Below are positions 18,397-28,558 of a stretch of 64,000 nucleotides of DNA, one piece after another (positions within the stretch are counted from its first letter, which is position 1; the number at the start of each line of letters is the position of its first letter). The notes under the pieces are model-generated. The model saw only the letters and a program-made list of their open reading frames with translations, was not told the origin of the DNA and ran no database searches. The stretch spans positions 1,736,001-1,800,000 of the forward strand of contig NZ_BAABBM010000001.1 of assembly GCF_039537965.1 (NCBI RefSeq), given 5' to 3'. This DNA comes from Sphingomonas limnosediminicola. Lineage in GTDB: Bacteria; Pseudomonadota; Alphaproteobacteria; Sphingomonadales; Sphingomonadaceae. Both the position numbers and the translations under genes were made by a program.

Positions 18397-20043
18397 TCAG
18401 CTCGTGCGGCGGAACTGCCAGCCGATTTCGCCGCCCAGCGACGAAACTTCGCCAACGATTACCAACTGGGTCGTGGGTTGCGGCTGCCCGCGTCCGTCGA
18501 TCCACAGACTTTCCTCCGTGGTCAACATCCCGCCGCGGCAACGGAAGTTCCAGGGCGGCGCGCCCTTCGACCGGAGGATAGCCCCCATGCCGTCGGCAGT
18601 GGCAGTAGCCTCGACCCCCGGCGCGAGATGGAAGCGAACGGCATAAGCGGCAGATTCGCGAATCTTCTTGCGGCCCTTCGCGATCAGTTGCTCCGCCCCG
18701 CGAAGCTCCTTGCCGTCGTTGCCCAGCATGACGCTGCGCTTGTGAACGAGCCCGAAAGCGCGAACGTAACCGTCGTGGCTCGCCTCGAGCCGGCTGGCGT
18801 CATTGCCCTCGCTGCGATCGATGGTGACGTCCTCCACGCCTTTGCCGAGCGAGCCGTCGGCGAGGATGCTTGTGGAGTTAGTGTCGGCGAGAACGAGGGT
18901 GCTGTGCGCCGCCGTCGTGCGAAGCGCTTCGACGAGTTCGTCGCTCAGCGCCGTCGGCAGCGGCCCGGGCCCGCCGCAGTTGACCACGAGGCGCTGCGGA
19001 CCGTCCGAAAGTTCGAACGCAAGCGTCGACGCGGAACTTTGCGCGGAGATTTTCTGGGGCGGTGGTGGCGCCGCGTCGAGAACAAGGATCGTGCCGAGCG
19101 CGGAAAGACGCTGATAGCCCCAGCCGCGTGCGTTGCGGAGCGGGCGCGCACGAAGGCCGCAGCCTTCGATCAGGGCGGTCAGCCGCGCGGCTTCCGAAGG
19201 TCCGCAGCCTTGCCAGCTTGAAAGCGCGCCATCGCCCAGCGTGACGCCATGAAGCGCGGCGAGCGATGCGGCGGCGGCGGCTTCGATGCCGTCGGGAATG
19301 GTCTGCTTCGCGGCGAGGTAGCAGGCGCGGAGCAGGCCGAGGCGATCGACCAGTAACGTCTGTTTGTACGGCGACCGGCTGACCAGGCCGCCGTCATCGA
19401 ACTGCGCGGCGGCCAGCGCGCGGGCCAGTCCGACCTCCCCGCGAGCGACGCGCGGAACGCCGCCTTGGATGAGCAGTCCAGCGGCAACGACGCCGCACCA
19501 GGCAGTGATCCGATCCAACCCCGCAGCCGCCTTGTCGGCATTCGCCTCCACATGGCGCGCGCCGCGCGCCAGCGTATTGAGCAAGGCGGACCGGTAGCCC
19601 GTGTCCGTGCTCGACAGGATGTAAGGCGCGTAGGCGCTCCAGAAGAGGATGCGTTCGCCCCAAAGGTGCGGGGCCCAAGCGTCGTCGACCTTTGTGCCGT
19701 GAACAATCAGCCAGCGGCCGACCACCGCCTCCGCCAACCGGGCGCCATTTTCGCGAGAGGCCGCCGCGGCAAGATCGCGCAACCAAGAGAAACCTTGCAA
19801 CTGTTCTGCGAGGGAGCCGGTCGCACCGATGGCGCCGAAGTCGAGGTCATTGAGCGGCAAGGTCTCGCTGCCGGCGTTGAACTTTCCGGACAGAAGCGCT
19901 GCACCACGCTGGCGATCGCCGGCGACATGGTCGCGCGGGACAGCAACCAGCTTCAACGGCTGACGGGAGGTTTTCAGCCGGGAGAGAAGAGACCCGCGCG
20001 CGAGCTTGCGGACGACGTCGCGCTCGGCACCTGCATCGTTCAT
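18397..20043 (-). CDS. Heparinase II/III family protein
   Basis: A 548-residue protein with the heparinase II/III architecture: an alpha-helical toroid (about residues 60-270) with [20 protein letters not shown] and [12 protein letters not shown], then a C-terminal beta-sandwich with [19 protein letters not shown]. Classical members cleave acidic polysaccharides by beta-elimination. The protein has no obvious signal peptide. The gene sits between rpe and purH, an order I recall as conserved in alphaproteobacteria, which suggests a housekeeping role rather than scavenging heparin. It overlaps rpe by 4 nt and ends 16 bp before purH. The substrate remains unknown. Confidence 0.85.
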   Translation of the reverse strand: MNDAGAERDVVRKLARGSLLSRLKTSRQPLKLVAVPRDHVAGDRQRGAALLSGKFNAGSETLPLNDLDFGAIGATGSLAEQLQGFSWLRDLAAAASRENGARLAEAVVGRWLIVHGTKVDDAWAPHLWGERILFWSAYAPYILSSTDTGYRSALLNTLARGARHVEANADKAAAGLDRITAWCGVVAAGLLIQGGVPRVARGEVGLARALAAAQFDDGGLVSRSPYKQTLLVDRLGLLRACYLAAKQTIPDGIEAAAAASLAALHGVTLGDGALSSWQGCGPSEAARLTALIEGCGLRARPLRNARGWGYQRLSALGTILVLDAAPPPPQKISAQSSASTLAFELSDGPQRLVVNCGGPGPLPTALSDELVEALRTTAAHSTLVLADTNSTSILADGSLGKGVEDVTIDRSEGNDASRLEASHDGYVRAFGLVHKRSVMLGNDGKELRGAEQLIAKGRKKIRESAAYAVRFHLAPGVEATATADGMGAILRSKGAPPWNFRCRGGMLTTEESLWIDGRGQPQPTTQLVIVGEVSSLGGEIGWQFRRTS

Positions 20044-20702
20044 CGATGGCCCCTGAGCGCCTCGATGTTTGCGGCATAGGAAGCTGGTCCGTCGCGGAAA
20101 GCCGCGGTCCCAGCGACCAGCACGTCGGCGCCGGCCGAGATCGCCTGCGGCGCCGTTGCCGGATCGATCCCGCCGTCGACCTCCAGCCGCACGTCGAGAT
20201 TTTCCTTCGTGATGCGGCTGGCGATGGCTTCGATCTTGCGGAGCTGGCTGGCGATGAACTTCTGGCCCCCGAAGCCCGGATTGACGCTCATCACAAGGAC
20301 GAGGTCGATTTCCTCCAGCACGTAGTCGAGCGCCTTTGCCGGAGTCGCCGGATTGAGCGAGACGCCCGCCTTCTTGCCCAGTGATTTCACGCGCTGGATC
20401 GTGCGATGAAGGTGCGGCCCGGCCTCCGGATGCACCGTGATGATATCGGCGCCGGACTCGGCGAACGCATCGAGGAACGGGTCGACCGGCGAGATCATCA
20501 GGTGGACGTCAAAGGGCTTTTGCGTGTGGGGGCGGAGCGCCTTTACCACCGCCGGGCCGATGGTGAGGTTGGGCACGAAATGCCCGTCCATGACGTCGAT
20601 GTGGATCCAGTCCGCGCCGGCCTCGTCGATCGCGCACACTTCCTCGCCGAGCTTGGCAAAATCCGCGGAGAGGATGGACGGGGCGATGAGGATGTCGGGC
20701 AC
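20040..20702 (-). CDS. rpe: Ribulose-phosphate 3-epimerase
   Basis: Interconverts D-ribulose 5-phosphate and D-xylulose 5-phosphate in the pentose phosphate pathway. The 220-residue TIM barrel shows [17 protein letters not shown] at the N-terminus, the metal-binding [27 protein letters not shown] and the catalytic-Asp segment LEVDGGID, then VLVAGTAAF for phosphate binding. Length and motifs are complete. It follows rsmB by 16 bp and overlaps the heparinase-family gene by 4 nt. Confidence 0.96.
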   Translation of the reverse strand: MPDILIAPSILSADFAKLGEEVCAIDEAGADWIHIDVMDGHFVPNLTIGPAVVKALRPHTQKPFDVHLMISPVDPFLDAFAESGADIITVHPEAGPHLHRTIQRVKSLGKKAGVSLNPATPAKALDYVLEEIDLVLVMSVNPGFGGQKFIASQLRKIEAIASRITKENLDVRLEVDGGIDPATAPQAISAGADVLVAGTAAFRDGPASYAANIEALRGHR

Positions 20703-20718
20703 GGGCCCCGATTAGACG

Positions 20719-21963
20719 TTAACCGCCGCGCCGGACAAGCCGCGCAATGAAGAAGCCGTCGAGGCCGCCTTGATCCTGCAGGAGACCAGGCAGAATTCTC
20801 ACCCAGCCTGCGGGCGACGCGCTGGCGAAATCGGGCAATTCGCCGGGTTTCGGCGGATCGACGCTCAGTTCCGGAAGCGCTTCGACTTGGCGTTCGCCTT
20901 CCTCGGGCTCCAGCGAGCAGACCGCGTAGATTAGCGCGCCGCCCGGCTTGAGCCACTGCGCGGCGCGGGCGATCAGCTTCGACTGCAACTCCGCGCTGCT
21001 GGCGATGATGTCGCGGCGGGCGCGGTAGAGGATCTCGGGATGGCGGCGGAACGTCCCCGTGGCAGAACAGGGCGCGTCCAGGAGGATGGCGTCGAACTGG
21101 CGATCCGGCGCCCAAGTGAGGGCATTGGCCTCGACCAGCGTGGCGTTGAGGTGCGTGCGATCGAGGTTTTGGCGTAGTCGTTCCAGACGACTTCCTGACG
21201 CGTCCACCGCGGTTACGTCATGACCGGCGGCGGCGAGCTGCATGGTCTTGCCGCCCGGTGCGGCACATAGATCGAGCACTTCGCCCCAGCCTTCCGGAAT
21301 TAGGCGTGCAGGAAGCGAAGAGGCGAGATCCTGCACCCACCAGCGACCTCCGCCAAATCCCGGCAGATCACTAACCGAAGCGCTGTCGAGCCTCACGTGT
21401 TTCGGTGCGAGGGAGACACCGCTGTTCGCCGCCGCATAAGCTTGCGCTTCCGCATCGTCGGCAAAGCACAGGTCCAGCGAGGGGCGCCGGGCGATCTGCA
21501 TGCGCGCGGCCCGAACGACGTCATCACCCCAAGCTCGCTGCCAACGTTCCTCGACCTGTTGCGGCAGCATCGGCGCTTCGGGCAAGCCGACGCCCCGCCG
21601 CAGCAAAGTGCCGAGCACGCCGTGGACGAGGCGCCGCGGACCGCCTTCGACCAACGGCAGCGCCGTTGCGACGATGGCGTGGTCAGGCGTGCTCAACGCC
21701 TTTTGCCCGAGAGCCAGGCGGAGCACGGTCCGCGCCTTCGAATCGTCCGGCAGGCGCTGGCGCGTCGCGCTGTCGATCAACGCATCGAGGTCGGGAATTC
21801 GCCGCAGCGTCTCGCCAGCGATAGCGACGGCAAGCGCCCGGTCGGCGGGCGCTAGGTCGCTTCCAGCCGAAGCAGCGCTGTCGAGAGTCTGCCCCCGGCG
21901 GAGCACCGAATCGAGCATTCGCAGCGCCGCCTTGCGGGCGCCCAATCCTTCAACGCTTGGCAT
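20719..21963 (-). CDS. rsmB: 16S rRNA m5C methyltransferase RsmB/NOP family
   Basis: An S-adenosylmethionine-dependent rRNA cytosine-5 methyltransferase of the RsmB (Sun/Fmu) type. The 414 residues comprise an N-terminal NusB-like RNA-binding domain (about 1-130) and a Rossmann methyltransferase domain with VLDLCAAPGGKTMQLA (motif I, about 230-245). Catalytic cysteines lie in LLDAPCSATGTFRRHPE and YAVCSLEPEEGE. Both cysteines are present, so the enzyme should be active. Its start codon abuts the divergent DUF1674 gene region. It heads the rsmB-rpe-heparinase-purH cluster. Confidence 0.92.
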   Translation of the reverse strand: MPSVEGLGARKAALRMLDSVLRRGQTLDSAASAGSDLAPADRALAVAIAGETLRRIPDLDALIDSATRQRLPDDSKARTVLRLALGQKALSTPDHAIVATALPLVEGGPRRLVHGVLGTLLRRGVGLPEAPMLPQQVEERWQRAWGDDVVRAARMQIARRPSLDLCFADDAEAQAYAAANSGVSLAPKHVRLDSASVSDLPGFGGGRWWVQDLASSLPARLIPEGWGEVLDLCAAPGGKTMQLAAAGHDVTAVDASGSRLERLRQNLDRTHLNATLVEANALTWAPDRQFDAILLDAPCSATGTFRRHPEILYRARRDIIASSAELQSKLIARAAQWLKPGGALIYAVCSLEPEEGERQVEALPELSVDPPKPGELPDFASASPAGWVRILPGLLQDQGGLDGFFIARLVRRGG

Positions 21964-21991
21964 GCGAGCTCACAACGCACATCTCTGCCGG

Positions 21992-22159
21992 ATGAAACGC
22001 CCGAAGCATCTCGACCCGCCGGCGCACCTTAGCCCCTCGCCGCCGGTCCCGGACCCCGAACCCGTGCATGCGCCCGAAACGCCGGCCAGCGAAGAGGAAC
22101 GGCCCGATCCCACGCGCTACGGCGACTGGGAGAAGAAGGGCATTGCGATCGATTTCTAG
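21992..22159 (+). CDS. DUF1674 (SDHAF4-like) succinate dehydrogenase assembly factor
   Basis: A 55-residue protein whose C-terminus, [17 protein letters not shown], is the invariant DUF1674/SDHAF4 signature. SDHAF4 helps insert the flavinated subunit of succinate dehydrogenase. The N-terminal 35 residues are proline-rich and probably disordered. ATG 21992 is chosen as giving a typical length; an in-frame ATG at 21962, overlapping the divergent rsmB start, would add 10 residues. The stop overlaps the convergent gpsA stop by 4 nt. The sdh genes themselves are not in the window. Confidence 0.85.
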   Translation: MKRPKHLDPPAHLSPSPPVPDPEPVHAPETPASEEERPDPTRYGDWEKKGIAIDF

Positions 22160-23136
22160 TCTTCTTCGTCGCCGGGAGGACGGCTGAGCATTTTTTCGAG
22201 CAGCTCGTCGAGCTGAACTTCGCCTCCGAGAAGCTCATCGACCGCGCCGACGATCGGCATGTCGATGTCGCGCTCGACTGCGATTCGGTTGAGCACCGGC
22301 GCGGTATGCGCTCCTTCGGCGACCGTCCGGCGATCCTTGAGGAGATCGGCGACCGCATGCCCTTCGCCGATTGCCTTGCCCAGCGAGAAATTGCGGCTGC
22401 TGGTCGAGTTGCAGGTTAGGACAAGGTCGCCGAGACCGGACAGGCCGGCCAGGGTTTCGCGCCGGCCGCCCATGGCGAGGCCGAAGCGGACCATTTCGGC
22501 GAAACCGCGGGCAATCAGCGCCGCCCGGGCGTTCTGGCCAAGCTTCTTTCCCTCGACGACGCCGCAGGCAACGGCGAGCACATTCTTGACGGCGCCGCCG
22601 ACCTCAGCGCCGGCGACGTCATCTGTGCAATAAGTGCGGAAGTTGACGAGATTGATCCGCGCCCGCAGCGCCTCGCCAAGGGCGCGGTCCTCGCAAGCGA
22701 GCGTCACCGCCGTCGGAAGGCCCCTCGCCACTTCATGCGCAAAGGTCGGGCCGGAAAGCACTGCGATGGGGCATCCCGGGCGCACCTCATGGGCGACATC
22801 GTGCAACAGGTTCCCGCTCCGCTCTTCGATGCCCTTCGCGCACAGTACCAATGGCCGTTCACCTCGCGGCGCCCGCTCTAGGACGGCGCGCATGTGCTGC
22901 GCCGGAGTAACGACGATCCAAGCGTCGCAAGAATCGAGGTCCGCCAGATCGGATGTCGCGAGGATGGTCTCGCTAAGCGGTATGCCCGCGAGAAATGCAG
23001 AGTTCTCGTGCCGATCGTTGACCGAGGAAACGACTTCGTCCTCGAGCGCCCACAGCAGGGTCTCGCGCCCGCCGGTTGCTGCGACTTGCGCGAGGGCAGT
23101 GCCCCATGCGCCACCGCCGATGACGCCAAGCTTCAC
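22156..23136 (-). CDS. gpsA: Glycerol-3-phosphate dehydrogenase [NAD(P)+]
   Basis: Reduces dihydroxyacetone phosphate to sn-glycerol 3-phosphate for phospholipid synthesis. The 326 residues start with the dinucleotide-binding [18 protein letters not shown]. They continue with the substrate-binding [20 protein letters not shown], the catalytic-lysine region [17 protein letters not shown] and [13 protein letters not shown]. It overlaps tsaD by 4 nt, the common tsaD-gpsA arrangement. Complete and of normal length. Confidence 0.95.
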   Translation of the reverse strand: MKLGVIGGGAWGTALAQVAATGGRETLLWALEDEVVSSVNDRHENSAFLAGIPLSETILATSDLADLDSCDAWIVVTPAQHMRAVLERAPRGERPLVLCAKGIEERSGNLLHDVAHEVRPGCPIAVLSGPTFAHEVARGLPTAVTLACEDRALGEALRARINLVNFRTYCTDDVAGAEVGGAVKNVLAVACGVVEGKKLGQNARAALIARGFAEMVRFGLAMGGRRETLAGLSGLGDLVLTCNSTSSRNFSLGKAIGEGHAVADLLKDRRTVAEGAHTAPVLNRIAVERDIDMPIVGAVDELLGGEVQLDELLEKMLSRPPGDEED

Positions 23137-24164
23137 GCTTTCACCCCCGCGCCGCGAACCTTCTCGGCAGTTTCATCGAGTGGCCAGCGCGCCCGCGCCG
23201 GTGCGTCGAGCGCGTCGCAGAGTCCAGCAGCGAAGCGCTCGGCGCCCGCCCATGCGATCATTGCGGCATTGTCGGTGCACAGCCACGCCGGCGGAACGCT
23301 GAATAGTCTGCCTTCTTGCGTGGCCAGATCGGCGAGCGCAGAACGAATGGCACCGTTTGCAGCGACACCGCCCGCGACAACGAGCGCCGGAGCGGCGCTG
23401 GACGACAAAGCGAGCCGCGTGCGGTCAACCAGGCAGTCGACGACGGCGCGCTGGAAACTTGCCGCGATGTCCTCGGGACGATGCACGTCTGCTGCAACGG
23501 CTCGCTGAACGGCGCTTTTTAGTCCCGCAAAGGAGAAATTCGGGTCACCCGAGCCGACCATTGGTCGCGGCAGCGGGACGGCTTTCGGATCTCCCGACCT
23601 GGCCAGTGCCTCCACCGCCGGACCGCCCGGGTAGCCGAGACCGAGTAGCTTTGCGGCTTTGTCGAAGGCCTCGCCGGCCGCGTCGTCGATGGTGGTGGCC
23701 AGGCGACGATACTGCCCCACACCGCGCACTTCGAGCAGCTGGCAGTGGCCGCCGGAAACCAGCAGCAGCAAGTAGGGAAAGTCGAGATCGGGATCGACAA
23801 GGCGCGGGCTGAGCGCGTGACCTTCAAGGTGGTTCACGGCGATCAGCGGCTTGCCCGTCGCCAACGCCAGGCCTTTGCCGGCAAGAAGCGCCACCATCAC
23901 GCCGCCGATCAGGCCTGGGCCAGCCGTCGCGGCGACAGCATCGACGTCGCGGATCGTCACCTTGGCATCGTCGAGCACGCGTTGAATCAGGGTCGGCAAA
24001 ATCTCGACATGCGCGCGCGCCGCAATTTCCGGCACCACGCCGCCATAGGGCTGATGCGCCGCGTTCTGGCCGACTACCGCTTGTGCGAGAATCTGCCGGT
24101 CGCTCGTCACGAGCGCTACCGCACTGTCGTCGCAGGACGATTCAAGACCGAGGATCAAAGTCAT
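23133..24164 (-). CDS. tsaD: tRNA N6-adenosine threonylcarbamoyltransferase
   Basis: Transfers threonylcarbamoyl to A37 of ANN-decoding tRNAs, acting with TsaB and TsaE, which are not in this window. The 343-residue ASKHA-fold protein shows [16 protein letters not shown] at the start, the metal-binding NHLEGHALS (HxEGH), [11 protein letters not shown], the [13 protein letters not shown] region and [14 protein letters not shown] near the end. ATG 24164 matches the family N-terminus; the frame remains open upstream across the hemC antisense region, which I discount. A 51-bp gap separates it from divergent hemC and must hold both promoters. Confidence 0.96.
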   Translation of the reverse strand: MTLILGLESSCDDSAVALVTSDRQILAQAVVGQNAAHQPYGGVVPEIAARAHVEILPTLIQRVLDDAKVTIRDVDAVAATAGPGLIGGVMVALLAGKGLALATGKPLIAVNHLEGHALSPRLVDPDLDFPYLLLLVSGGHCQLLEVRGVGQYRRLATTIDDAAGEAFDKAAKLLGLGYPGGPAVEALARSGDPKAVPLPRPMVGSGDPNFSFAGLKSAVQRAVAADVHRPEDIAASFQRAVVDCLVDRTRLALSSSAAPALVVAGGVAANGAIRSALADLATQEGRLFSVPPAWLCTDNAAMIAWAGAERFAAGLCDALDAPARARWPLDETAEKVRGAGVKA

Positions 24165-24215
24165 TTCGCGACCGGCCCTTTGCCTTAACGCGCCGCGTTG
24201 CACTAGGGGTGGGGC

Positions 24216-25130
24216 ATGCAAGGGCTTCGTCTGGGGACTCGTGGATCGCCGCTGGCACTGGCGCAGGCGCGCAAGGTGGCAGCGGCAATTGAAACATCGC
24301 AACGCTGGCCCGACGGCTGGGTCCAGATCGTCGAGGTCACGACCACCGGCGACAAGGTGCAGGACCGGCCGCTCGCCGAGATCGGCGGGAAGGCCCTGTG
24401 GACCAAGGAGCTCGACCGAGCGCTGTTGGCGGGCGAAGTTGATTTTTGCGTTCATTCGATGAAGGATGTCGAAAGCATCCGACCCGCCGAAATTCACATC
24501 GCTGCCGTGCGCCCACGCGGTGACGTACGCGACCGGATCATTGGCGCGGAGTCTATCGAGAAGCTCAAGGAAGGTGCGGTCGTCGGCACAAGTTCGCCCC
24601 GGCGCAAGGCGCAGGTGCTCAGGCTTCGGCCCGACCTGACAGTCGTACCCATTCGCGGCAATGTCGAAACGCGGCTGCGCAAGGTCGAGGAAGGCGAGGT
24701 CGATGCGACCCTGCTCTCGGCAGCAGGACTCAAGCGGCTCGAGATCGTCGCGGGCACCGCGATTCCGACCGAGATCGTTCTCCCGGCGCCCGGCCAGGCC
24801 GTGATCGGCATGGAGTGTCGAACCAACGACACGCGGACGCAAAGCGTGCTTACCGGCGTCAACAACCAGATCACTTATGATTGCGTGATGGCCGAGCGGG
24901 CCTTCACTCGTGCGCTCGGTGCGACTTGCGCCTCGCCGGTCGCGGCGTTCTGCGTGCTGGAGGACGGCGACCTGCGAATGCGGGCGCAGCTGTTCAGTGG
25001 AGACGGCAGCGAGATGGTCGAGGACCGGGCCGGCTTCGACTGCGGGGATTACGACACGCCCGCGGAGCTCGCGCTGACGCTTCTTGCCAAAGCGCCGCCG
25101 TCGGTGCGGAGCCTGTTCGACGCGCAATGA
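24216..25130 (+). CDS. hemC: Hydroxymethylbilane synthase (porphobilinogen deaminase)
   Basis: Condenses four porphobilinogens into hydroxymethylbilane in heme synthesis. The 304 residues show [15 protein letters not shown] at the N-terminus, the ARG-rich substrate region [18 protein letters not shown] and [13 protein letters not shown]. The dipyrromethane-cofactor cysteine is in [13 protein letters not shown], about residue 237. It is the first gene of hemC-hemD-mitofilin-like, joined by ATGA overlaps. Together with hemE and hemJ near the putative origin it supplies heme-pathway enzymes. Confidence 0.96.
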   Translation: MQGLRLGTRGSPLALAQARKVAAAIETSQRWPDGWVQIVEVTTTGDKVQDRPLAEIGGKALWTKELDRALLAGEVDFCVHSMKDVESIRPAEIHIAAVRPRGDVRDRIIGAESIEKLKEGAVVGTSSPRRKAQVLRLRPDLTVVPIRGNVETRLRKVEEGEVDATLLSAAGLKRLEIVAGTAIPTEIVLPAPGQAVIGMECRTNDTRTQSVLTGVNNQITYDCVMAERAFTRALGATCASPVAAFCVLEDGDLRMRAQLFSGDGSEMVEDRAGFDCGDYDTPAELALTLLAKAPPSVRSLFDAQ

Positions 25131-25798
25131 CGCGCGTGCTGGTCCTGCGTCCGAAGCCTGGCTCGACTGCAACGCTCGAACTAGCGCGGCAACTTGGCCT
25201 CGATGCCGTCGCGATTCCCCTATTCGAGATTGAAGCCGTTGACTGGGAAGCACCCGAACCCGGGAGCTTCGATGCGCTCCTGCTCACCAGCGCCAATGCC
25301 GTTCGTCATGCCGGGGACAAGCTGAGGGATCTGCGCGGCTTGCCCGTCCACGCCGTCGGCGCGGCAACGGCTGAAGCCGCCCGCGAAGCCGGGTTCGACG
25401 TCGCAAGCACGGGCGACGCCGGCGTCGATCGGCTGCTTGGATCGATCGAAGCCGACCTCAAACTTCTGCACCTTGTCGGCGAGGATCGGAAAAGACCTGC
25501 CGAAGCTCGGCAGAAGATCACGACTGTCACGGTATACCGGTCCAAGCCTCTCGACGGTGTTGCTATCGAACCCGCCATGGGCGGCGTCGCGCTTGTTCAT
25601 TCACCGAGAGCGGGAAAGCGCCTTGCCGAACTTGTGCGCGCGGATGACCGGGGGCACCTCGCCGTTGCGGCCATCAGCCGTATAGCCGCCTACGCCGCGG
25701 GGCAGGGTTGGTCGACGATCGAAGCGGCCGAAGCGCCAAACGATGATGCGCTGCTGGCTCTGGCGGAACGCCTGTGCAACAATCTCGGCAAGCCATGA
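25127..25798 (+). CDS. hemD: Uroporphyrinogen-III synthase
   Basis: Closes and isomerises hydroxymethylbilane to uroporphyrinogen III. The family is weakly conserved, so position counts as much as sequence. It overlaps hemC by 4 nt (ATGA) and shows the HemD pattern [21 protein letters not shown] at the start, [14 protein letters not shown] in the middle and [13 protein letters not shown] in the second half. The 223-residue length is normal. The frame is open upstream inside hemC, but the ATG at 25127 gives the correct N-terminus. Confidence 0.9.
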   Translation: MTRVLVLRPKPGSTATLELARQLGLDAVAIPLFEIEAVDWEAPEPGSFDALLLTSANAVRHAGDKLRDLRGLPVHAVGAATAEAAREAGFDVASTGDAGVDRLLGSIEADLKLLHLVGEDRKRPAEARQKITTVTVYRSKPLDGVAIEPAMGGVALVHSPRAGKRLAELVRADDRGHLAVAAISRIAAYAAGQGWSTIEAAEAPNDDALLALAERLCNNLGKP

Positions 25799-26610
25799 AC
25801 GGAACGAGCTATCGCCGGCAGAGCAATTGGGGCACGCGGCTTCTCGTCGGGTTCGTCCTCGTTCTCGCGGGCGCGGCCGCAGCTACCTGGGGTCTTGCGC
25901 ACTATAAGCCCGCAGCTCGCGTGCTTGGCGTCGCCGCAGAACCTGCGCCGGTCGTCACGCCGAAGTCGGTCGCCTTGTCAGCGGCTCCGTCTGCACCGCC
26001 GGCGGCCGCCCCGGCGCCGACCAATGCACAGGTAAATGAGCTTGAAGCACGCCTTGCCCGCGTCGAAAACGCGACGCAGCGGGCCGAAGGCTTCGCCGGT
26101 CGGGCCGACGCTTTGGTCGTCGCCTTCGCGGCCCGCCGCGCGATCGATCGCGGCGTCGCGCTCGGCTATCTCGAACCGCTCTTGGTCGATCGCTTCGGCA
26201 ACCAGCATCAACAAGCAGTCGCAACGGTCATCACCGGATCGCATCAGCCGGTTCGCCTGAACGATTTGATCGCCGAATATGACGCGCTTGGGCCGGAGCT
26301 CCGCCGCGGCGGCGCGCAGGACAATTGGTGGACCAATTTTCGGCGCGAGCTCGGCACCCTGATCGAAGTCCATCGCGCAGAGCGTCCAGCAGCGAATCCC
26401 GATGCGCGTTATCAGCGCGCCGCCCAGCGGCTGCAGGCAGGCGACGTTGACCAGGCGCTGGCCGAAACGATGCGGCTCCCTGGCGCTTCGCGGGCCGGGC
26501 CGTGGGTCGACAAGGCGCGGCGTTACGTCGCCGCTCATCGCGCCCTGGACGAGATCGAGTCAGCCGCCCTGCTCGGTTCGCCAACGCCGCAAACCGCCCC
26601 CGCTCGCTAA
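25795..26610 (+). CDS. Mitofilin-like inner-membrane protein of the hemCD operon (COG4223-like)
   Basis: A 271-residue protein with one N-terminal transmembrane segment (about residues 17-37). An alanine-proline-rich linker (about 45-80) follows, then a helical stretch with coiled-coil character (QVNELEARLARVENATQRAE) and an alpha-helical C-terminal half. Its place directly after hemD, with a 4-nt overlap, is where alphaproteobacteria encode mitofilin/Mic60-related proteins (COG4223), which shape internal membranes in some species. Sequence similarity is not decisive by eye. This copy is shorter than many family members and may lack part of the coiled coil. Confidence 0.6.
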   Translation: MNGTSYRRQSNWGTRLLVGFVLVLAGAAAATWGLAHYKPAARVLGVAAEPAPVVTPKSVALSAAPSAPPAAAPAPTNAQVNELEARLARVENATQRAEGFAGRADALVVAFAARRAIDRGVALGYLEPLLVDRFGNQHQQAVATVITGSHQPVRLNDLIAEYDALGPELRRGGAQDNWWTNFRRELGTLIEVHRAERPAANPDARYQRAAQRLQAGDVDQALAETMRLPGASRAGPWVDKARRYVAAHRALDEIESAALLGSPTPQTAPAR

Positions 26611-26735
26611 ATCCCGATCGGGGCTTGGCAAGCGAATCGCACAATGCGAATCTGCGACTGCCACACAGCGGGCGTTCAGCGTGCGGCTGCTAAATCTCTG
26701 GCAAGAGAGCGGAAAGTCCGGGGGACATAGAAGTC

Positions 26736-27851
26736 ATGACGTCACTTTCGAGGCGCTTGGGCCTCGGTCTTATCGTCCTTGCTTGCACGGGAGTGGTCGC
26801 TTCTGCAGCGCAGCCCGTCGCCCAGCGACAGGCTGCACGAGCCCCCCTCGCGCCGATTGTCTATCCCACGCGACCCCCGCCTCCCGCGCAAGTCGCGCCG
26901 CAGTATATCCGAGCCCAAGTCAAAGCGCTTGGGCAGAGTTTCAATGGGAGAGTCGGCATTGCTGTCCGCTCGGTCGATGATGGCTGGTCGACTGGCTGGA
27001 AGGCCGACGAGCTTTACCCGCAACAGAGCGTCAGCAAATTGTGGGTTTCGATCACGGCTCTCGATGCCGTCGACCACGGCCGCGTTGCGCTGAACGACCG
27101 GGTCACGCTGACCCGCGACGACCTGACCCTGTTTCATCAGCCAATCGCGTCGCTGATTCTTGGCGGCGGCTACACGACGACGCTCGCCGACCTGATGTTC
27201 AAAGCAATCACCACCAGCGACAATACGGCCAACGACAAGCTGATGCGTTCGGTTGGCGGGCCGACCGCGGTGCGCGCAATGATCGCCGCCAAGCATCTCG
27301 GCTCGATCCGCTTCTACAATGGCGAGCGCGCGCTCCAGAGCCGCATCGCGGGATTGATTTGGAGCCCCAGCTATTCGGTTGGCAACGCCTTCTATCAGGC
27401 GCGTGACGCTCTTCCGCTACGGGTCCGCCAGGCCGCCTTCGACCGCTATGTCGAGGATCCTTTCGACGGTGCCACACCAAGCGCGATCGTCTCGGCGCTA
27501 GCGCGGTTGAAGCGTGGCGAACTGCTCTCCCCGGATTCCACACGCCGGCTGCTGTGGATAATGGGCAATACGAAAACCGGCGCGAACCGGCTGAAAGGGG
27601 GGCTCAAATCGGGCTGGACGCTGAGCCACAAGACCGGCACCGGCCAAGTGCTCGGCGCTTACCAGGCTGGCTACAACGACATCGGCATTCTCACCGCGCC
27701 CGACGGCCACGGCTATTCGGTCGCGGTGATGATCAAGAAGACATCGGTGCCGCTGCCCGTTCGCATGACCCTGATGAATAATGTCGTTCGCGCGGTGATC
27801 ACGCAGCACGAGATGCTGCGGGGCGCGTCGGTCGCTTCGCAGGGACGATGA
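26736..27851 (+). CDS. Exported class A beta-lactamase-like serine hydrolase
   Basis: A 371-residue protein with a Sec signal peptide (about 1-25). The penicillin-binding-fold motifs are SVSK (SxxK, about residues 98-101), SDN in TTSDNTANDK (about 163-165) and KTG in LSHKTGTGQ. These give the nucleophile and general base of the family. The omega-loop ExxLN motif that supplies the deacylating glutamate of class A beta-lactamases is not visible; a longer insertion fills that region (about 195-245). It may thus be a peptidase or acyl-enzyme-trapping protein rather than a resistance enzyme. Its stop overlaps the 2OG oxygenase gene by 4 nt. Confidence 0.82.
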   Translation: MTSLSRRLGLGLIVLACTGVVASAAQPVAQRQAARAPLAPIVYPTRPPPPAQVAPQYIRAQVKALGQSFNGRVGIAVRSVDDGWSTGWKADELYPQQSVSKLWVSITALDAVDHGRVALNDRVTLTRDDLTLFHQPIASLILGGGYTTTLADLMFKAITTSDNTANDKLMRSVGGPTAVRAMIAAKHLGSIRFYNGERALQSRIAGLIWSPSYSVGNAFYQARDALPLRVRQAAFDRYVEDPFDGATPSAIVSALARLKRGELLSPDSTRRLLWIMGNTKTGANRLKGGLKSGWTLSHKTGTGQVLGAYQAGYNDIGILTAPDGHGYSVAVMIKKTSVPLPVRMTLMNNVVRAVITQHEMLRGASVASQGR

Positions 27852-28462
27852 CGCCGGCCGAAATGCTTGCGGGCGCCAAGGGCGTTCAGCGCGTGCCGAC
27901 GCGCGAGCTCGAATTGTTCATCGTCCGCGACTTCCTCGATCCAGTCGCATGCGCCGCGATGATCGAGCGCATCGACTTGCATCGCCGCCCGTCGACCATC
28001 GCCGACGACGTCGGGGTCGACAATTTTCGCACGAGCGAAACCTGCGACCTCGACCCGCGCGATCCGGCCGTCGCCGAGGTCGATCGCAAGTTCTGCGACT
28101 TGCTGGGTCTGCCGCCTGAGAGCGGCGAGCCGCTCCAGGGTCAGCGCTACGCACCGGGTCAGGAGTTCAAGGCCCACACTGATACGTTCGAGCCAGGCGG
28201 TTTCGACTTCTATGTCCACACCGCGCGCGGCGGGCAGCGAACCTGGACCGCAATGGTCTATCTCAACGAGCCCGAGGATGGCGGCGCAACTCGCTTCAAG
28301 ACGATCGGCAAGACCATCCAGCCGGAAGCCGGCAAGCTGCTTGCCTGGAACAATCTCCTGCCGGACGGGGCGCCCAATCCCGCCACGCTGCACCAGGGCA
28401 TGAAAGTCCGGCGCGGCACGAAATACGTGCTGACCAAATGGTTCAGGGAAGCGCCGCGCTGA
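27848..28462 (+). CDS. 2-oxoglutarate/Fe(II)-dependent oxygenase (prolyl 4-hydroxylase type)
   Basis: A 204-residue double-stranded beta-helix dioxygenase of the P4Hc family. The iron ligands are visible as HTD in FKAHTDTFEPG (about residues 109-111) and the distal His in TLHQGMKVRRG, with a following Arg/Lys positioned to bind 2-oxoglutarate. VYLNEPEDGGATRF is the conserved mid-domain strand. It likely hydroxylates a protein or peptide substrate in the cytoplasm; the substrate is unknown. It begins inside the stop of the serine hydrolase gene, so the two are co-translated, although their joint role is unclear. Confidence 0.88.
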   Translation: MTPAEMLAGAKGVQRVPTRELELFIVRDFLDPVACAAMIERIDLHRRPSTIADDVGVDNFRTSETCDLDPRDPAVAEVDRKFCDLLGLPPESGEPLQGQRYAPGQEFKAHTDTFEPGGFDFYVHTARGGQRTWTAMVYLNEPEDGGATRFKTIGKTIQPEAGKLLAWNNLLPDGAPNPATLHQGMKVRRGTKYVLTKWFREAPR

Positions 28463-28558
28463 TTACAAATGGCGCGCTGGTAATTGGGTAACCTGACAGC
28501 AGCTTGATTCGGCTTAACGACAGTTCCATTGTCCCGCCGTCCAAGGGGGGCCTGTCTG

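Noticed and set aside
24164..25253. In-frame upstream extension of tsaD across hemC
   Set aside because: The TsaD family starts at [10 protein letters not shown]; upstream residues lie antisense to hemC and show no homology.
26611..26628. CCCGATCGGG palindrome after the mitofilin-like gene as a terminator
   Set aside because: The stem would be three base pairs with a four-base loop and no T-run follows.
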